In this document: in pieces, positions 21,722 to 30,293 of the stretch
How positions within the stretch are numbered: the stretch's first letter is position 1
Layout of the letters: each line of letters opens with the position of its first letter
Source of the DNA: JACQFK01 sp041482015
Lineage (GTDB): Bacteria; Planctomycetota; MHYJ01; JACPRB01
Reading direction: 5' to 3'
DNA: 32,676 nucleotides
NCBI GenBank assembly: GCA_041482015.1
Contig: JBGPCZ010000056.1
Coordinates: 1 to 32,676 of the forward strand
Program-made: the position numbers and the translations under genes
Notes under the pieces: generated by a model
Seen by the model: the letters and a program-made list of their open reading frames with translations, nothing else
Database searches by the model: none
Told to the model about the DNA's origin: nothing

Positions 21722-21788
21722 CAACCCACAGCCCACAACCCACAGCTTCACAAAGAACAGCCCGGGGCACGGCGGAGACAGGGATTCC
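21722..21788. repeat. Dispersed repeat, copy 2, with CCCACA tandem units
   Basis: TTCACAAAGAA (21747-21757), 13 nt, then GGCGGAGACAGGGATTCC (21771-21788) repeat the order and spacing of copy 1 (11773-11814). Preceding it are three tandem CCCACA units (21725-21746). The second inverted arm of copy 1 is missing. Confidence 0.65.
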
Positions 21789-21982
21789 CCCCGGGTACGG
21801 ATGTTTGCTTTACACTGGAGAGCGAGTACTGACGAACGGGGTCGAATTATAGGCGCGGCCGGGATCGAGTTCAAGGGCAAATATGGAATCAATTGCGGAA
21901 TCAGAAGTGGAATCCCGTCGCGGGAATTCACGCGGCCTCGCCGGGAGCACGGGGAGTAACGCTTTTCGGTCCGCCGGCTTTT

Positions 21983-21991
21983 TGCTACAGT
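21983..21991 (+). promoter_or_regulatory. Extended -10-like element before polA
   Basis: TG-C-TACAGT lies 10 nt before the polA ATG. No good -35 box is seen. If used, the polA message would have almost no leader. Confidence 0.4.
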
Positions 21992-22001
21992 CTCTTTCTC
22001 A

Positions 22002-24680
22002 ATGACCCGCCGGCTCTTTCTGATCGACGGTTCCTCCTATTTCTACCGCGCCTTCTTCGCGGTCCGCGGCCTCGTCAACTCCAAGGGCATGCCCACGAAC
22101 GCCGCCTACGGCTTCACCACCATGCTCGTCCGGGTTCTCCAGGAGCAGGAGCCCGAGGCGCTCGCCGTCGTGTTCGACGCGCCCGGAAAAACATTCCGTG
22201 ATGAGATGTACAAGGAGTACAAGGCCACCCGCGAGGCGATGCCGGAGGACCTGGCGCGCCAGCTGCCTTACGTGAAGGCCATCCCGCCCGCCTACAACGT
22301 CGAGACCCTCGAGGTCCCCGGCGTCGAGGCCGACGACGTGATCGGCACGCTCGCCACCCGCGGGCTCAAGGAGGGATACGACGTCATCCTCATCACCGGC
22401 GACAAGGACTTCATGCAGCTGGTGACCAAGCAGGCGCGCGACCCGGAGCCGGGCATCATCATCTGGGACGACATGAAGAACCGCATGGTGGGGATCGACG
22501 AGGTCGCCGGGAAGTTCGGCGTCCCGCCGGATCGCGTCGTCGACATCCTGGCCCTGACCGGCGATACGAGCGACAACATCCCCGGAGTCCGCGGGATCGG
22601 GCCCAAGTTCGCGGCCGAGCTCGTCAATGAGTTCGGGAGCGTGGAGGAGATCCTGGCCCGGATCCCCGACACGAAACCGCGCTTCCGCGCCGCGCTCGAG
22701 GCGGGCCGGGAGGACGCGCTCCTCTCCAAGCGGCTCGCCACGATCAAGCTTGACGTGGACGTGCCGTTCGACCCCGCGCGCCTCGCGCGCCGGGAGCCCG
22801 ACCGGGAAAAGCTCGTCAAGCTCTTCACGGAGCTCGAATTCAGCCGGTTCCTCTCGGAGCTCCAGGCCGACCAGCCGAAGCGGCAGGGGATCTCGTACGA
22901 CAGGTACCGGCTGGTCTCCACGAGGGAGGAGCTCTCGGCCCTCGCCGCGACGCTCCGGAAGGCGAAGACGATCGCGGTCGACCTGGAGTCGACGTCGGTC
23001 GATCCGATGAGCGCGCGGATGGTGGGCGTCTCGGTCTGCGCGTCGGAAGGCGAGGCCGCGTACATCCCGGTCGGTCACGCCTACCTCGGCGTGCCCGCGC
23101 AGCTCCCCTTGGCGGAAGTCCTCGACGCCCTCCGCCCTCCGCTGACCGACCCGGCGATCCGCAAGGTTGGCCAGAACATGACGTACGACGCGCTCCTCCT
23201 GCTGCGGCACGGCATCCGCGTGGAGCCGCTCTCGTTCGACACGATGGTCGGCGCGTACCTCGTCGATCCCGACAAGGGACCGTTTGACCTGAAGTCGCTC
23301 TCCCGGAAATGGCTCTCGCACGACATGACCGAGTACGAGGAGGTGGCGGGGAAGGGCAAGGGACAGGTCACTTTCGACGAGGTCCCCGTCGAGCAGGCGC
23401 GCGACTACTCCTGCGCCGACGCGGACGTGGCGCTCCGCCTGGCGCCGATCCTCGAGAAGCGCGTGCGCGACGACGGGATGGGGAGGCTGCTCGACGAGAT
23501 CGAGGTCCCGCTTCTCGGCGTCCTCCTGGAGCTGGAGCGGAACGGGGTCGGGATCGACGCGGCCCACTTCGCGAAGCTCGGCCGCGAGTTCGAGAAGAAG
23601 ATGATGGCGGCGATGCTGGACGTCCACCGCGTGGCGGGGGAGGAGTTCAACGTCGACTCCCCGCGGCAGCTCCAGCGGATCCTCTTCGACAAGCTCAAGC
23701 TGACGCCCGGCAAGCGCACCCAGACCGGCTACTCGACGGACGTGAGCGTGCTCGAGAAGCTCGCGGGGGAGCACGAGCTCCCGGCGAAGATCCTGGAGTA
23801 CCGGACGCTCTCGAAGCTCAAAGGGACGTACATCGACGCGCTGCCCGGCCTGGTCAACGCGGAGACGGGCCGGATCCACACGTCGTACAACCAGGCGGTC
23901 GCGGCAACGGGCCGGCTCTCGTCGAGCGACCCGAACCTCCAGAACATCCCGATCCGGACGCCCGAGGGCAGGAGCATCCGCGCGGGCTTCGTCCCCGGGA
24001 AGGGGCGCGTCCTGGTCGGGGCCGATTACTCGCAGATCGAGCTCCGCGTGCTGGCCCACGTCTCGGGCGACGAGCGCCTCCGCGAGGCGTTCCGGGAGGG
24101 GCGCGACATCCACGCCTCGACCGCGCAGGAGATTTTTGGAAGCGCCGACGACGAGCACTGCCGTCGCGCGAAGGCGGTGAACTTCGGGATCATCTACGGA
24201 ATGAGCGGCTACGGCCTGGCGCAGCGCCTCGGGATCGACCAGAAGACCGCGCAGGAGTACATCCAGCTCTACTTCTCGCGCTACCCGAAGGTCAAAGGGT
24301 ACCTGGACGGCACGCTCGAGGAGGCCCGGCGGACCGGCTTCGTCAAGACGATGTTCGAGCGCCGCCGCTACGTGCCCGATCTCAAGTCGCGGAACCGGAT
24401 CATCAGCGGCGCGGCGGAGCGGGTTGCCGTGAACGCGCCCATCCAGGGGAGCGCGGCTGATCTCATGAAGATCGCGATGATCCGCGTCTCGCGCCGCCTC
24501 AAGGGCACGACGTCGCTCGTCATCCTGCAGGTGCACGACGAGCTGGTCCTCGAGGCGCCCGAGGGGGACGCGGCGCAGGCGGAGACGGTCGTCCGCGAGG
24601 AGATGGAGAACGCCCACCCCCTGGCGGTCCCGCTCAAGGTCGACGTATCGAGAGGCGCGAATTGGGCCGAACTCTCATAG
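22002..24680 (+). CDS. polA: DNA polymerase I
   Basis: This 892-aa enzyme fills gaps and removes RNA primers. It has the N-terminal 5'-3' exonuclease (1 to about 290, VEADDVIGTLA, LITGDKDFMQLV, GDTSDNIPGVRGIGPKFA). A 3'-5' exonuclease domain (about 305-490) keeps its acidic residues (D327 and E329 in DLEST, NMTYD, and YSCADAD), so proofreading is probably active. The polymerase domain has motif A with D675 (DYSQIELRVLAH), the O-helix RRAKAVNFGIIYGMSGYG and motif C with D846 (QVHDELVLE). Length is typical. The stop overlaps lptD by 19 nt, making it the first gene of a polA-lptD-ugd-coaD unit. Confidence 0.98.
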   Translation: MTRRLFLIDGSSYFYRAFFAVRGLVNSKGMPTNAAYGFTTMLVRVLQEQEPEALAVVFDAPGKTFRDEMYKEYKATREAMPEDLARQLPYVKAIPPAYNVETLEVPGVEADDVIGTLATRGLKEGYDVILITGDKDFMQLVTKQARDPEPGIIIWDDMKNRMVGIDEVAGKFGVPPDRVVDILALTGDTSDNIPGVRGIGPKFAAELVNEFGSVEEILARIPDTKPRFRAALEAGREDALLSKRLATIKLDVDVPFDPARLARREPDREKLVKLFTELEFSRFLSELQADQPKRQGISYDRYRLVSTREELSALAATLRKAKTIAVDLESTSVDPMSARMVGVSVCASEGEAAYIPVGHAYLGVPAQLPLAEVLDALRPPLTDPAIRKVGQNMTYDALLLLRHGIRVEPLSFDTMVGAYLVDPDKGPFDLKSLSRKWLSHDMTEYEEVAGKGKGQVTFDEVPVEQARDYSCADADVALRLAPILEKRVRDDGMGRLLDEIEVPLLGVLLELERNGVGIDAAHFAKLGREFEKKMMAAMLDVHRVAGEEFNVDSPRQLQRILFDKLKLTPGKRTQTGYSTDVSVLEKLAGEHELPAKILEYRTLSKLKGTYIDALPGLVNAETGRIHTSYNQAVAATGRLSSSDPNLQNIPIRTPEGRSIRAGFVPGKGRVLVGADYSQIELRVLAHVSGDERLREAFREGRDIHASTAQEIFGSADDEHCRRAKAVNFGIIYGMSGYGLAQRLGIDQKTAQEYIQLYFSRYPKVKGYLDGTLEEARRTGFVKTMFERRRYVPDLKSRNRIISGAAERVAVNAPIQGSAADLMKIAMIRVSRRLKGTTSLVILQVHDELVLEAPEGDAAQAETVVREEMENAHPLAVPLKVDVSRGANWAELS

Positions 24681-27016
24681 GCGCGGCTTTCGTCGCGGCG
24701 CTCTCCGGCCTGGCGCGGGCCCAGGAGAAGCCCAAGGAGCCTCCGCCCCAGGAGGAGAAGCTCCCTCCCGGTCGCGCGGTGATCCAGGCGGGGGACGCGC
24801 TCTCGTGGCAGGAGGGGGAGGTCACGGTCACGTTCCTCACGGGCGGCGTCACCCTGCGCCGCTCGGACATCCAGATCACCGCGGCCCGCATGCTCGCGTG
24901 GTCGCGGAAGGGCGGCGATTCCTTCGAGGAGCTCTACGCGGAGGGGGGCGTCGTCTTCACCCGCGAGAACCAGTCCCTCCACTGCGAGCGTTTCTACGTG
25001 GACGTCCGCGATGATAATAAGCCGCTGTGCATGATCGTCGACTTCCGCGGCGAGGCGTTCAGCAAGCAGTTCAAGGAGAGGTTCTACGTCCGGGCGAAGG
25101 AGGCCCGGATGGTGGAGAAGGGCCGGTTCCAGGCGAACGACATCTCCCTCTCCACGTGCTCCTACGGCGTGCCGCACTACCACATCTCCATCGGGGAGGG
25201 CACTCTCGTCGGCCACGGGGAGCACGAGAAGAAGGGGAAGTGGGACATCTTCCCTTATGACTCCTGGGCCCTGGAGGCCGTGGAGATCTACCCCGAACTG
25301 CTCGGCGCGCCCATCTTCTTCATCCCCGCCATGGTCCTCAGCCCGGCGCTCGCCGAGTTCCCGCTGCGCCACCTCGAAGGCGGGCACAACTCCCGGTTCG
25401 GTTACTACGCCTACACGGAGTGGGGCACGAAGCTCAAGAAGGAGGATGAGAATCACAAGTGGCGCCCGTGGGCCGAGGTGGTGATCAAGGCCGACTGGCG
25501 CGAGCTCCGGGGCGGGGGATACGGGCTGGATTTCCGCTACAAGTGGAAAGAGGATTACGAGGGATACGTCAACACCTACTACATGCACGACCTGGGGAGG
25601 GATCCCAACCTGGGATTCAACGCGAAGTTCGGCCCGCTCGTGGAGGGCGACCGTGGACTGGCCCACTTCTTTCACCGTCAGAACTTCGACGAGCACTGGC
25701 GCCTGGAGCTCGAGAGTTACTATGTCTCCGATCGGGACCTGCGCGAGGAGTTCTTCACCAAGGAGTTCCGGGAGGAGAAGGAGCCCGAGAGCGCGGCCTA
25801 CCTCCGGTGGGTCGACGGACCGATGGGCGCCTACCTCTACGAGCGGAATCGCCTCAATCCCTGGCAGACCCAGACCGAGTACCTGCCCCGTTTCAATTAC
25901 TCGCTCTTCCAGGTTCCCGTGGCGCGCGGTCCGCTCGCCGACGTGTATCTGAACGAACGCCTCGACGCCGGGCGCCTGCGCCGCCGTTTCGACGACTCGC
26001 TCGACGCTCCATCGGAAGACACGTGGCGCATCGACTCGGTGACGGAGCTCTCGCTCCCCGTGGACTGCCGGTACTTCCAGGTCGCGCCCTTCGCGCAGGA
26101 GCGGCTGACCTACTACGAGTACGATCTCCAGGGAGACCGCGAGCTCCGCGCACTCCCCGCGGCGGGCGCGCGCGTCTCGACGCAGCTCCACGCCACGTGG
26201 CCCGACGTCGGCTGGGAAGCGGTGGGCCTGCGCGGTCTCCGGCACATCATGGAATTCGAGGGACGCTACGCGGCGGGATTCGACCAGGCCGTCAAGTCGG
26301 GCCAGCTGTTCGCCTTTGACGAGGTCGACCAGGTCGCCCCGTTCGAGGAGGTCGCGATCGGCATGCACCACCGGTTCAAGACCAAGGATGAGACGGGGAA
26401 GCCTTTTGAGTTCCTGAGCCTGGGCGTGGAGGTCGAGTACTATCCGAACGCCCGGCGCGACACGACCTCGCTCCGCGTGGACGACTACATGCCCCCCTTC
26501 AACTACATCCTCGTATCCCCGAGGACGGACGGCACGTTCCCGGAGCGGCACTGGTCGAACGTCCACTACGGGATGGCCTTCCAGCCCCGCAATTTCTTCC
26601 AGGCCTACGGATCGGGCGAGTATAATCCCGCGGCCGGCTACGAGGAGGTCCGCCAGTACGGCGTGACCGTGTGGCCGTGGGAGAAGACGAGCCTCAGCGC
26701 GGGGCAGACCTACGTCCGGGGGGTCACCAACGCCTACACGGGCACGTTCACCACGGCCTTCACGGAGAAGTGGACGATCTCCCTGCAGGCGCAGTACGAT
26801 TTCAAGGTCAACGACTTCCTGAGTCAAAGGATCGTGGTGTCGCGGGACTACCACGATTTTCTCCTGGAGGGAGTGGTGGAGCACAACACGACCACGAACG
26901 AACGGCGAATCTTCGTGTCCTTCGTTCCCAAGTTCCTCGGACCCAAGGGCGAGCGGCGGAGCCACGCCATCCAGCCTCTCGTCCCGGTCCCCCAATACAC
27001 GAATCCCGAACCATGA
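24662..27016 (+). CDS. lptD: LPS-assembly protein LptD-like outer-membrane protein
   Basis: The 784-aa product starts at TTG 24662, with GAGAGG upstream, inside the end of polA. MGRTLIGAAFVAALSGLARA is a signal peptide. Residues about 40-140 form the OstA/LptA-type jelly roll (VTVTFLTGGVTLRRSDIQIT, ENQSLHCERFYVDV). The long C-terminal part is a large strand-rich barrel (VYLNERLDAGRL, YMPPFNYILVSPRTD, VSFVPKFLG). This layout is that of LptD, which inserts LPS into the outer leaflet. I see no N-terminal Cys pairs like those of E. coli LptD, so folding may not need disulfides. The symbol is given on architecture, not on close homology. lptB at the right edge supports an LPS-export set. Confidence 0.82.
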   Translation: MGRTLIGAAFVAALSGLARAQEKPKEPPPQEEKLPPGRAVIQAGDALSWQEGEVTVTFLTGGVTLRRSDIQITAARMLAWSRKGGDSFEELYAEGGVVFTRENQSLHCERFYVDVRDDNKPLCMIVDFRGEAFSKQFKERFYVRAKEARMVEKGRFQANDISLSTCSYGVPHYHISIGEGTLVGHGEHEKKGKWDIFPYDSWALEAVEIYPELLGAPIFFIPAMVLSPALAEFPLRHLEGGHNSRFGYYAYTEWGTKLKKEDENHKWRPWAEVVIKADWRELRGGGYGLDFRYKWKEDYEGYVNTYYMHDLGRDPNLGFNAKFGPLVEGDRGLAHFFHRQNFDEHWRLELESYYVSDRDLREEFFTKEFREEKEPESAAYLRWVDGPMGAYLYERNRLNPWQTQTEYLPRFNYSLFQVPVARGPLADVYLNERLDAGRLRRRFDDSLDAPSEDTWRIDSVTELSLPVDCRYFQVAPFAQERLTYYEYDLQGDRELRALPAAGARVSTQLHATWPDVGWEAVGLRGLRHIMEFEGRYAAGFDQAVKSGQLFAFDEVDQVAPFEEVAIGMHHRFKTKDETGKPFEFLSLGVEVEYYPNARRDTTSLRVDDYMPPFNYILVSPRTDGTFPERHWSNVHYGMAFQPRNFFQAYGSGEYNPAAGYEEVRQYGVTVWPWEKTSLSAGQTYVRGVTNAYTGTFTTAFTEKWTISLQAQYDFKVNDFLSQRIVVSRDYHDFLLEGVVEHNTTTNERRIFVSFVPKFLGPKGERRSHAIQPLVPVPQYTNPEP

Positions 27017-28305
27017 ACGTCTCCATCATCGGAACCGGCCACGTCGGGCTGATCACCGGCGCCTGCCTCGCCGAGCGGGGCCACCGCGTCCTGTGCGTCG
27101 ACAGCGACGAGAAGAAGATCAAGACGCTGAAATCCCGGAAGATGCCCATCTACGAGCCGGGCCTCGAGGCCCTGGTGGCCCGCAACACGAAGGCGAAACG
27201 CCTCGAGTTCGGAGGCTCGAACGCCGAGGCCGTCGCCTTCGGCAAGGTCATCTTCATCTGCGTCCCCACCCCGCCCACCCCCTCGGGCGGCGCCGACCTT
27301 TCGTACATCGAGACGGTCTCGCGCGACATCGCCCGCGCGCTCCCCGACTACCGCCTCGTCGTCGAGAAAAGCACCGTCCCGGTCCGCACCGGCGGGCACG
27401 TGAAGTCGGTGATCACGAAGTACGCCAAGAAGGGGATCGACTTCGACGTCGCCTCCAACCCGGAGTTCCTTCGCGAGGGCTCCGCGATCGGGGATACGCT
27501 GCATCCCGACCGGATCGTCTTCGGCGTCGAGACCCGCCGCGCCGAGATGATCCTCCGGGACCTCTACAAGCCGTTCAAGGCGCCCATCGTGGTGACCGAC
27601 ATCAAGAGCGCCGAGCTCATCAAGCACGCCTCGAACTCGTTCCTCGCGCTGAAGATCTCGTACGCGAACGCGCTGGCCGCCGTCTGCGAGAAGGCGGGGG
27701 CGAGCGTCACGGAGGTCGTGCGCGGGATGGGCATGGACAAGCGGATCGGGACCAGCTTCCTCAGCGCCGGCATCGGCTACGGGGGCTCCTGCTTTCCGAA
27801 GGACGTCGCCGCCTTCGAGGCGATCTCGCGCGACCTGGGTTACGACTTCGGGATGCTCCGCGAGGTGATGAAGGTCAACCGCGAGGCGTGCGAGCGGTTT
27901 CTCAAGAAGGTGGAGCAGGAGCTCTGGATCGTGAAGGGGAAGACGATCGCCGCCCTCGGGCTCTCGTTCAAGCCTGACACCGACGACCTTCGCGAGTCGG
28001 TGGCGATGGCTGTCGTCCAGCGGCTCTCGTCGATGGGCGCCCACGTCCGGGCCTACGACCCGCAGGCGATGGAGAAGGCGAAGCCGGCGCTCAAGGACGT
28101 GACCTTCTGCGCCAGCGCGGCCGAGGCGGCCGCGGGGGCGGACTGCGCGCTCCTCCTGACCGAGTGGCCCGAGTTCGGGAAGCTGGACTTCGCCAGGCTC
28201 AAGAAGGTGATGGCCCACCCGACGCTGATCGACGGGCGTAACCTATTCGACCCCGAGAAGATGAGGGAGCTGGGATTCACCTACCGCAGCGTGGGGAGGC
28301 CATGA
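27013..28305 (+). CDS. ugd: UDP-glucose 6-dehydrogenase
   Basis: This 430-aa NAD-dependent enzyme oxidises UDP-glucose to UDP-glucuronate. The NAD-binding GxGxxG is GTGHVG (7-12). The catalytic Cys is C260 in GYGGSCFPKD, and K204 lies in the conserved SAELIKHASNSFLALKISYA. The C-terminal substrate domain has LGLSFKPDTDDLRESVAM and LTEWPEF. GDP-mannose dehydrogenase shares the fold, but NPEFLREGSA and the overall pattern fit UGD. The product would feed capsule, LPS or exopolysaccharide sugars, consistent with lptD upstream. The ATG overlaps the lptD stop and the TGA overlaps the coaD start. Confidence 0.95.
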   Translation: MNVSIIGTGHVGLITGACLAERGHRVLCVDSDEKKIKTLKSRKMPIYEPGLEALVARNTKAKRLEFGGSNAEAVAFGKVIFICVPTPPTPSGGADLSYIETVSRDIARALPDYRLVVEKSTVPVRTGGHVKSVITKYAKKGIDFDVASNPEFLREGSAIGDTLHPDRIVFGVETRRAEMILRDLYKPFKAPIVVTDIKSAELIKHASNSFLALKISYANALAAVCEKAGASVTEVVRGMGMDKRIGTSFLSAGIGYGGSCFPKDVAAFEAISRDLGYDFGMLREVMKVNREACERFLKKVEQELWIVKGKTIAALGLSFKPDTDDLRESVAMAVVQRLSSMGAHVRAYDPQAMEKAKPALKDVTFCASAAEAAAGADCALLLTEWPEFGKLDFARLKKVMAHPTLIDGRNLFDPEKMRELGFTYRSVGRP

Positions 28306-28781
28306 GCGTTGCCGTCTATCCCGGCAGCTTCGACCCGATCACCAACGGCCACGTCGACGTGATCCGCCGCGGGACGAAGGTCTTCGACCGCCTGGTCGTC
28401 GCGGTCGCCGACAATCCCGCGAAGCACGCGCTGTTCACGAAGGACGAGCGCACCGAGATGATCCGCGACGTCACGAAGGGCTTCAAGAACGTGGAGGTCG
28501 ACTCGTTCGACGGCCTGGTGGTCGACTACGTCCACCGGAAGAAGGCGGGCATCATCCTCCGCGGCATCCGCACGATCTCAGACTTCGAGTACGAGTACCA
28601 GATGGCGCTCACGAACCGGACCTTCGCGCAGGACATCGAGACGATGTTCGTGATGACGCACGAGGAGTACTCGTTCGTGAGCTCGCGCCTGATCAAGGAG
28701 GCGGTCTCGATGGGCGGCGACGTGAGCTCGTTCGTGCCGAAGGACGTCGAGAAGCGGCTCAAGGCCAAGTTCAAGAAGTAG
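28302..28781 (+). CDS. coaD: Pantetheine-phosphate adenylyltransferase
   Basis: This 159-aa enzyme makes dephospho-CoA from 4'-phosphopantetheine and ATP. The nucleotidyltransferase motif GSFDPITNGH ends with H17. ILRGIRTISDFEYEYQMALTN and FVSSRLIKEAVSMGGDVSSF are family-typical. Length is standard. It ends a four-gene overlapping unit after ugd (ATGA). Confidence 0.97.
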   Translation: MSVAVYPGSFDPITNGHVDVIRRGTKVFDRLVVAVADNPAKHALFTKDERTEMIRDVTKGFKNVEVDSFDGLVVDYVHRKKAGIILRGIRTISDFEYEYQMALTNRTFAQDIETMFVMTHEEYSFVSSRLIKEAVSMGGDVSSFVPKDVEKRLKAKFKK

Positions 28782-28792
28782 GAGATAGGCCA

Positions 28793-28817
28793 GGGCGACA
28801 GACAAGGCACGGGGGAA
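28793..28817. repeat. Possible dispersed repeat, partial copy 3
   Basis: GGGCGACAGACAAGGCACGG and the following GGGAAC recall the GGGCGACACAGGGGA core of copy 1 but lack the TTCACAAAGAA block. It lies just after coaD. The relation is uncertain. Confidence 0.3.
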
Positions 28818-28830
28818 CTCCCGGACGCTT

Positions 28831-28858
28831 CCCCGTCTCCAAGCTGGAGGAGACGGGG
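28831..28858. terminator. Strong hairpin between convergent coaD and the coiled-coil gene
   Basis: CCCCGTCTCC (28831-28840) and GGAGACGGGG (28849-28858) form a perfect 10-bp stem with an 8-nt loop. No T tract is present on either side. Placed between two convergent genes, it may end both transcripts. Confidence 0.6.
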
Positions 28859-28874
28859 GGATGAAGAGCCGGAA

Positions 28875-29939
28875 CTACTTTCCGTCCACGGCCTCGACGA
28901 AGTCGCCCTTCTGGACCACCTCGAGCTTCGTGTCGCCCTCGAGCTTCGCCCACGAGCCCCACGCCTGGACATCCGTCACCGAGAGGATCCCGATCTTCTG
29001 GCCCAAGTGCCGGATCTCCAGCCTCTGGCCGATGTGCACGCCGTCGCGCTGGCGGAGGTCGGTCGCCACGAGGCCGCGTTTCTCGTCCACGAGCGCCACC
29101 TTGCCGGCCATGGCCTTCTGCAACTCTCGGATGAAGACCTGGTCGCCCACCTCGGGCGTGTGCTCGGCATCGGCCGGCGGGGTGATCACGTTGCCCACGG
29201 AGAATTCCTTGGTGACCGTGTCGAGCCGCAGCTTCGTCTTGTAGACGCCGTCCTTGTAGACGAAGACGATGTCGGTCTGCTTGGCCTTGTCGGTCGAGCC
29301 GTAGTTGATCGTGAAGCCCGTCGAGCCCGCACGGCCGGCCAGCCCGGTGATCTTGTAGACGCCATTCTTTGGTCCCGTGACCGGGGGCGCCGGCTCCACG
29401 GGCCTGGCCTCCACGGCCCGGAGCGCCACCGCCTCGTCCTCGATCTTCATCTCGGCGGCCGTGCCCTCGACGACGCGGAGCTTCGACGTGCTCTGCTCTT
29501 CGCCGATGTATTTCTCGAACTCGGCGGCGCCGATCTTCTGGAGGCGGCCGTCCGGATTGTCGTTGTCGAAGACCCGGCGCACGATCTCGAACTTGTACCC
29601 GATCTGGAGCTTCTTCTCGCGACCGATGCTGATGAGCAGGAAGTTGAACTTGGAGTCGACGTGGATCACCCGGCCCTTGATGACGGCCACGGGCCCACCC
29701 ACGTTCCCGGGGGCGGGAGGGATGTTGAGCGGGTCGACGTGCGAGGCGAGTTCGAGCGTCTTGATCGCCGCCCTCAGCCGCTGGATGAGCTGGGCGTCGT
29801 GCACGGCGGCTTCCTCGAGCTGGCCCATCCGGTCCTGGAGCTCGCGGACCTGGAGGCGGAGCTTCTCGGCCTCCTTCTTGAGGTCGTCCGCGGGTGCCTG
29901 CGCCGGGATCATGCCGAGGAGGGCGAACAGCAACGTCAT
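28875..29939 (-). CDS. Exported coiled-coil protein with repeated beta domains, unknown function
   Basis: This 354-aa protein starts at ATG 29939-29937 with AGGAG 7 nt upstream. A short signal peptide (MTLLFALLGMIPAQA) is followed by a coiled coil (about 18-63, LKKEAEKLRLQVRELQDRMG). The remainder holds what seem to be related beta modules, for example VIKGRVIHVDSKFNFLLIS and MAGKVALVDEKRGLVATDL, each of the form G-x-V-x-x-V-D then a long strand; the second continues VHIGQRLEIRHLGQKIGILS and VTDVQAWGSWAKLEGD. Such exported coiled-coil plus beta-module proteins are common in planctomycete-type genomes, but I do not recognise a characterised member. It is divergent from the DUF1858-like and recG unit. 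Confidence 0.72.
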   Translation of the reverse strand: MTLLFALLGMIPAQAPADDLKKEAEKLRLQVRELQDRMGQLEEAAVHDAQLIQRLRAAIKTLELASHVDPLNIPPAPGNVGGPVAVIKGRVIHVDSKFNFLLISIGREKKLQIGYKFEIVRRVFDNDNPDGRLQKIGAAEFEKYIGEEQSTSKLRVVEGTAAEMKIEDEAVALRAVEARPVEPAPPVTGPKNGVYKITGLAGRAGSTGFTINYGSTDKAKQTDIVFVYKDGVYKTKLRLDTVTKEFSVGNVITPPADAEHTPEVGDQVFIRELQKAMAGKVALVDEKRGLVATDLRQRDGVHIGQRLEIRHLGQKIGILSVTDVQAWGSWAKLEGDTKLEVVQKGDFVEAVDGK

Positions 29940-29964
29940 GTCAAATCTCCTATAAGGGGCCGGT

Positions 29965-29993
29965 ATTATAGACGTGGCTTCCGGGGCCATCAA
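29965..29993 (-). promoter_or_regulatory. Promoter of the coiled-coil gene
   Basis: On the minus strand TTGATG (29993-29988), a 17-nt spacer, then consensus TATAAT (29970-29965). The leader would be about 20 nt and include AGGAG. This is the best promoter match in the window. Confidence 0.7.
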
Positions 29994-30004
29994 CCGCAAA
30001 GAAT

Positions 30005-30032
30005 TTGACCGCGCCGGCGCCCGTGCTAGAGT
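30005..30032 (+). promoter_or_regulatory. Promoter of the DUF1858-like and recG unit
   Basis: TTGACC (30005-30010), a 16-nt spacer, then TAGAGT (30027-30032) with an extended -10 TG (30024-30025). It lies 9 nt before the ATG, so the transcript would be nearly leaderless. The two divergent -35 boxes are 11 nt apart. Confidence 0.55.
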
Positions 30033-30041
30033 GAGGTCGTC

Positions 30042-30293
30042 ATGGCCGAGCCCTTCCGTTTCACCGCGGAGACCAACATCGAGGAGGCCCTCTCCCTCGA
30101 CGACAAGGTCGTGCAGGCGCTCAAGGCGCTCGGCCTCAAGTGCGTGGATGCGAGCGACGAGATGTGCCCCGCGGCGACCGTCGAGACGCTTCGCGAGGCG
30201 TCGCTCTACCACGACATCCCGCTCGACCGGATCCTCGCGGCGCTCAACGCGCTCCGGATCCCCGTGCCGCCCCCGGCAGGTCCGCCCGCGTGA
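30042..30293 (+). CDS. DUF1858-like small protein
   Basis: This 83-aa protein resembles DUF1858 (the ScdA N-terminal type domain): C34 in GLKCVDASDEMC, C42, then ATVETLREASLYHDIPLDRI and ILAALNAL. Family members usually have CxGC; here the cysteines are eight residues apart. No membrane segment or signal is seen. The ATG follows directly after the promoter with a short GAGG-like stretch. Its TGA overlaps the GTG start of recG, so it is coupled to recG. The function of this domain is unknown; redox or metal binding is a guess from the cysteines. Confidence 0.75.
   Translation: MAEPFRFTAETNIEEALSLDDKVVQALKALGLKCVDASDEMCPAATVETLREASLYHDIPLDRILAALNALRIPVPPPAGPPA

Larger units (their letters stand above)
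21678..22001. other. Divergent intergenic region, 324 bp
   Basis: It separates the minus-strand radical SAM gene from polA. It holds tandem CCCACA units and repeat copy 2 (21722-21788), and the polA promoter-like element near 21983. The stretch 21790-21980 has lower GC than its neighbours and no credible gene. No firm promoter for the radical SAM gene was found. Confidence 0.6.

Noticed and set aside
21722..21746. CCCACA tandem units as a CRISPR or VNTR array
   Set aside because: Units are 6-9 nt without spacers and only about three copies; this is a simple tandem repeat next to the dispersed element.
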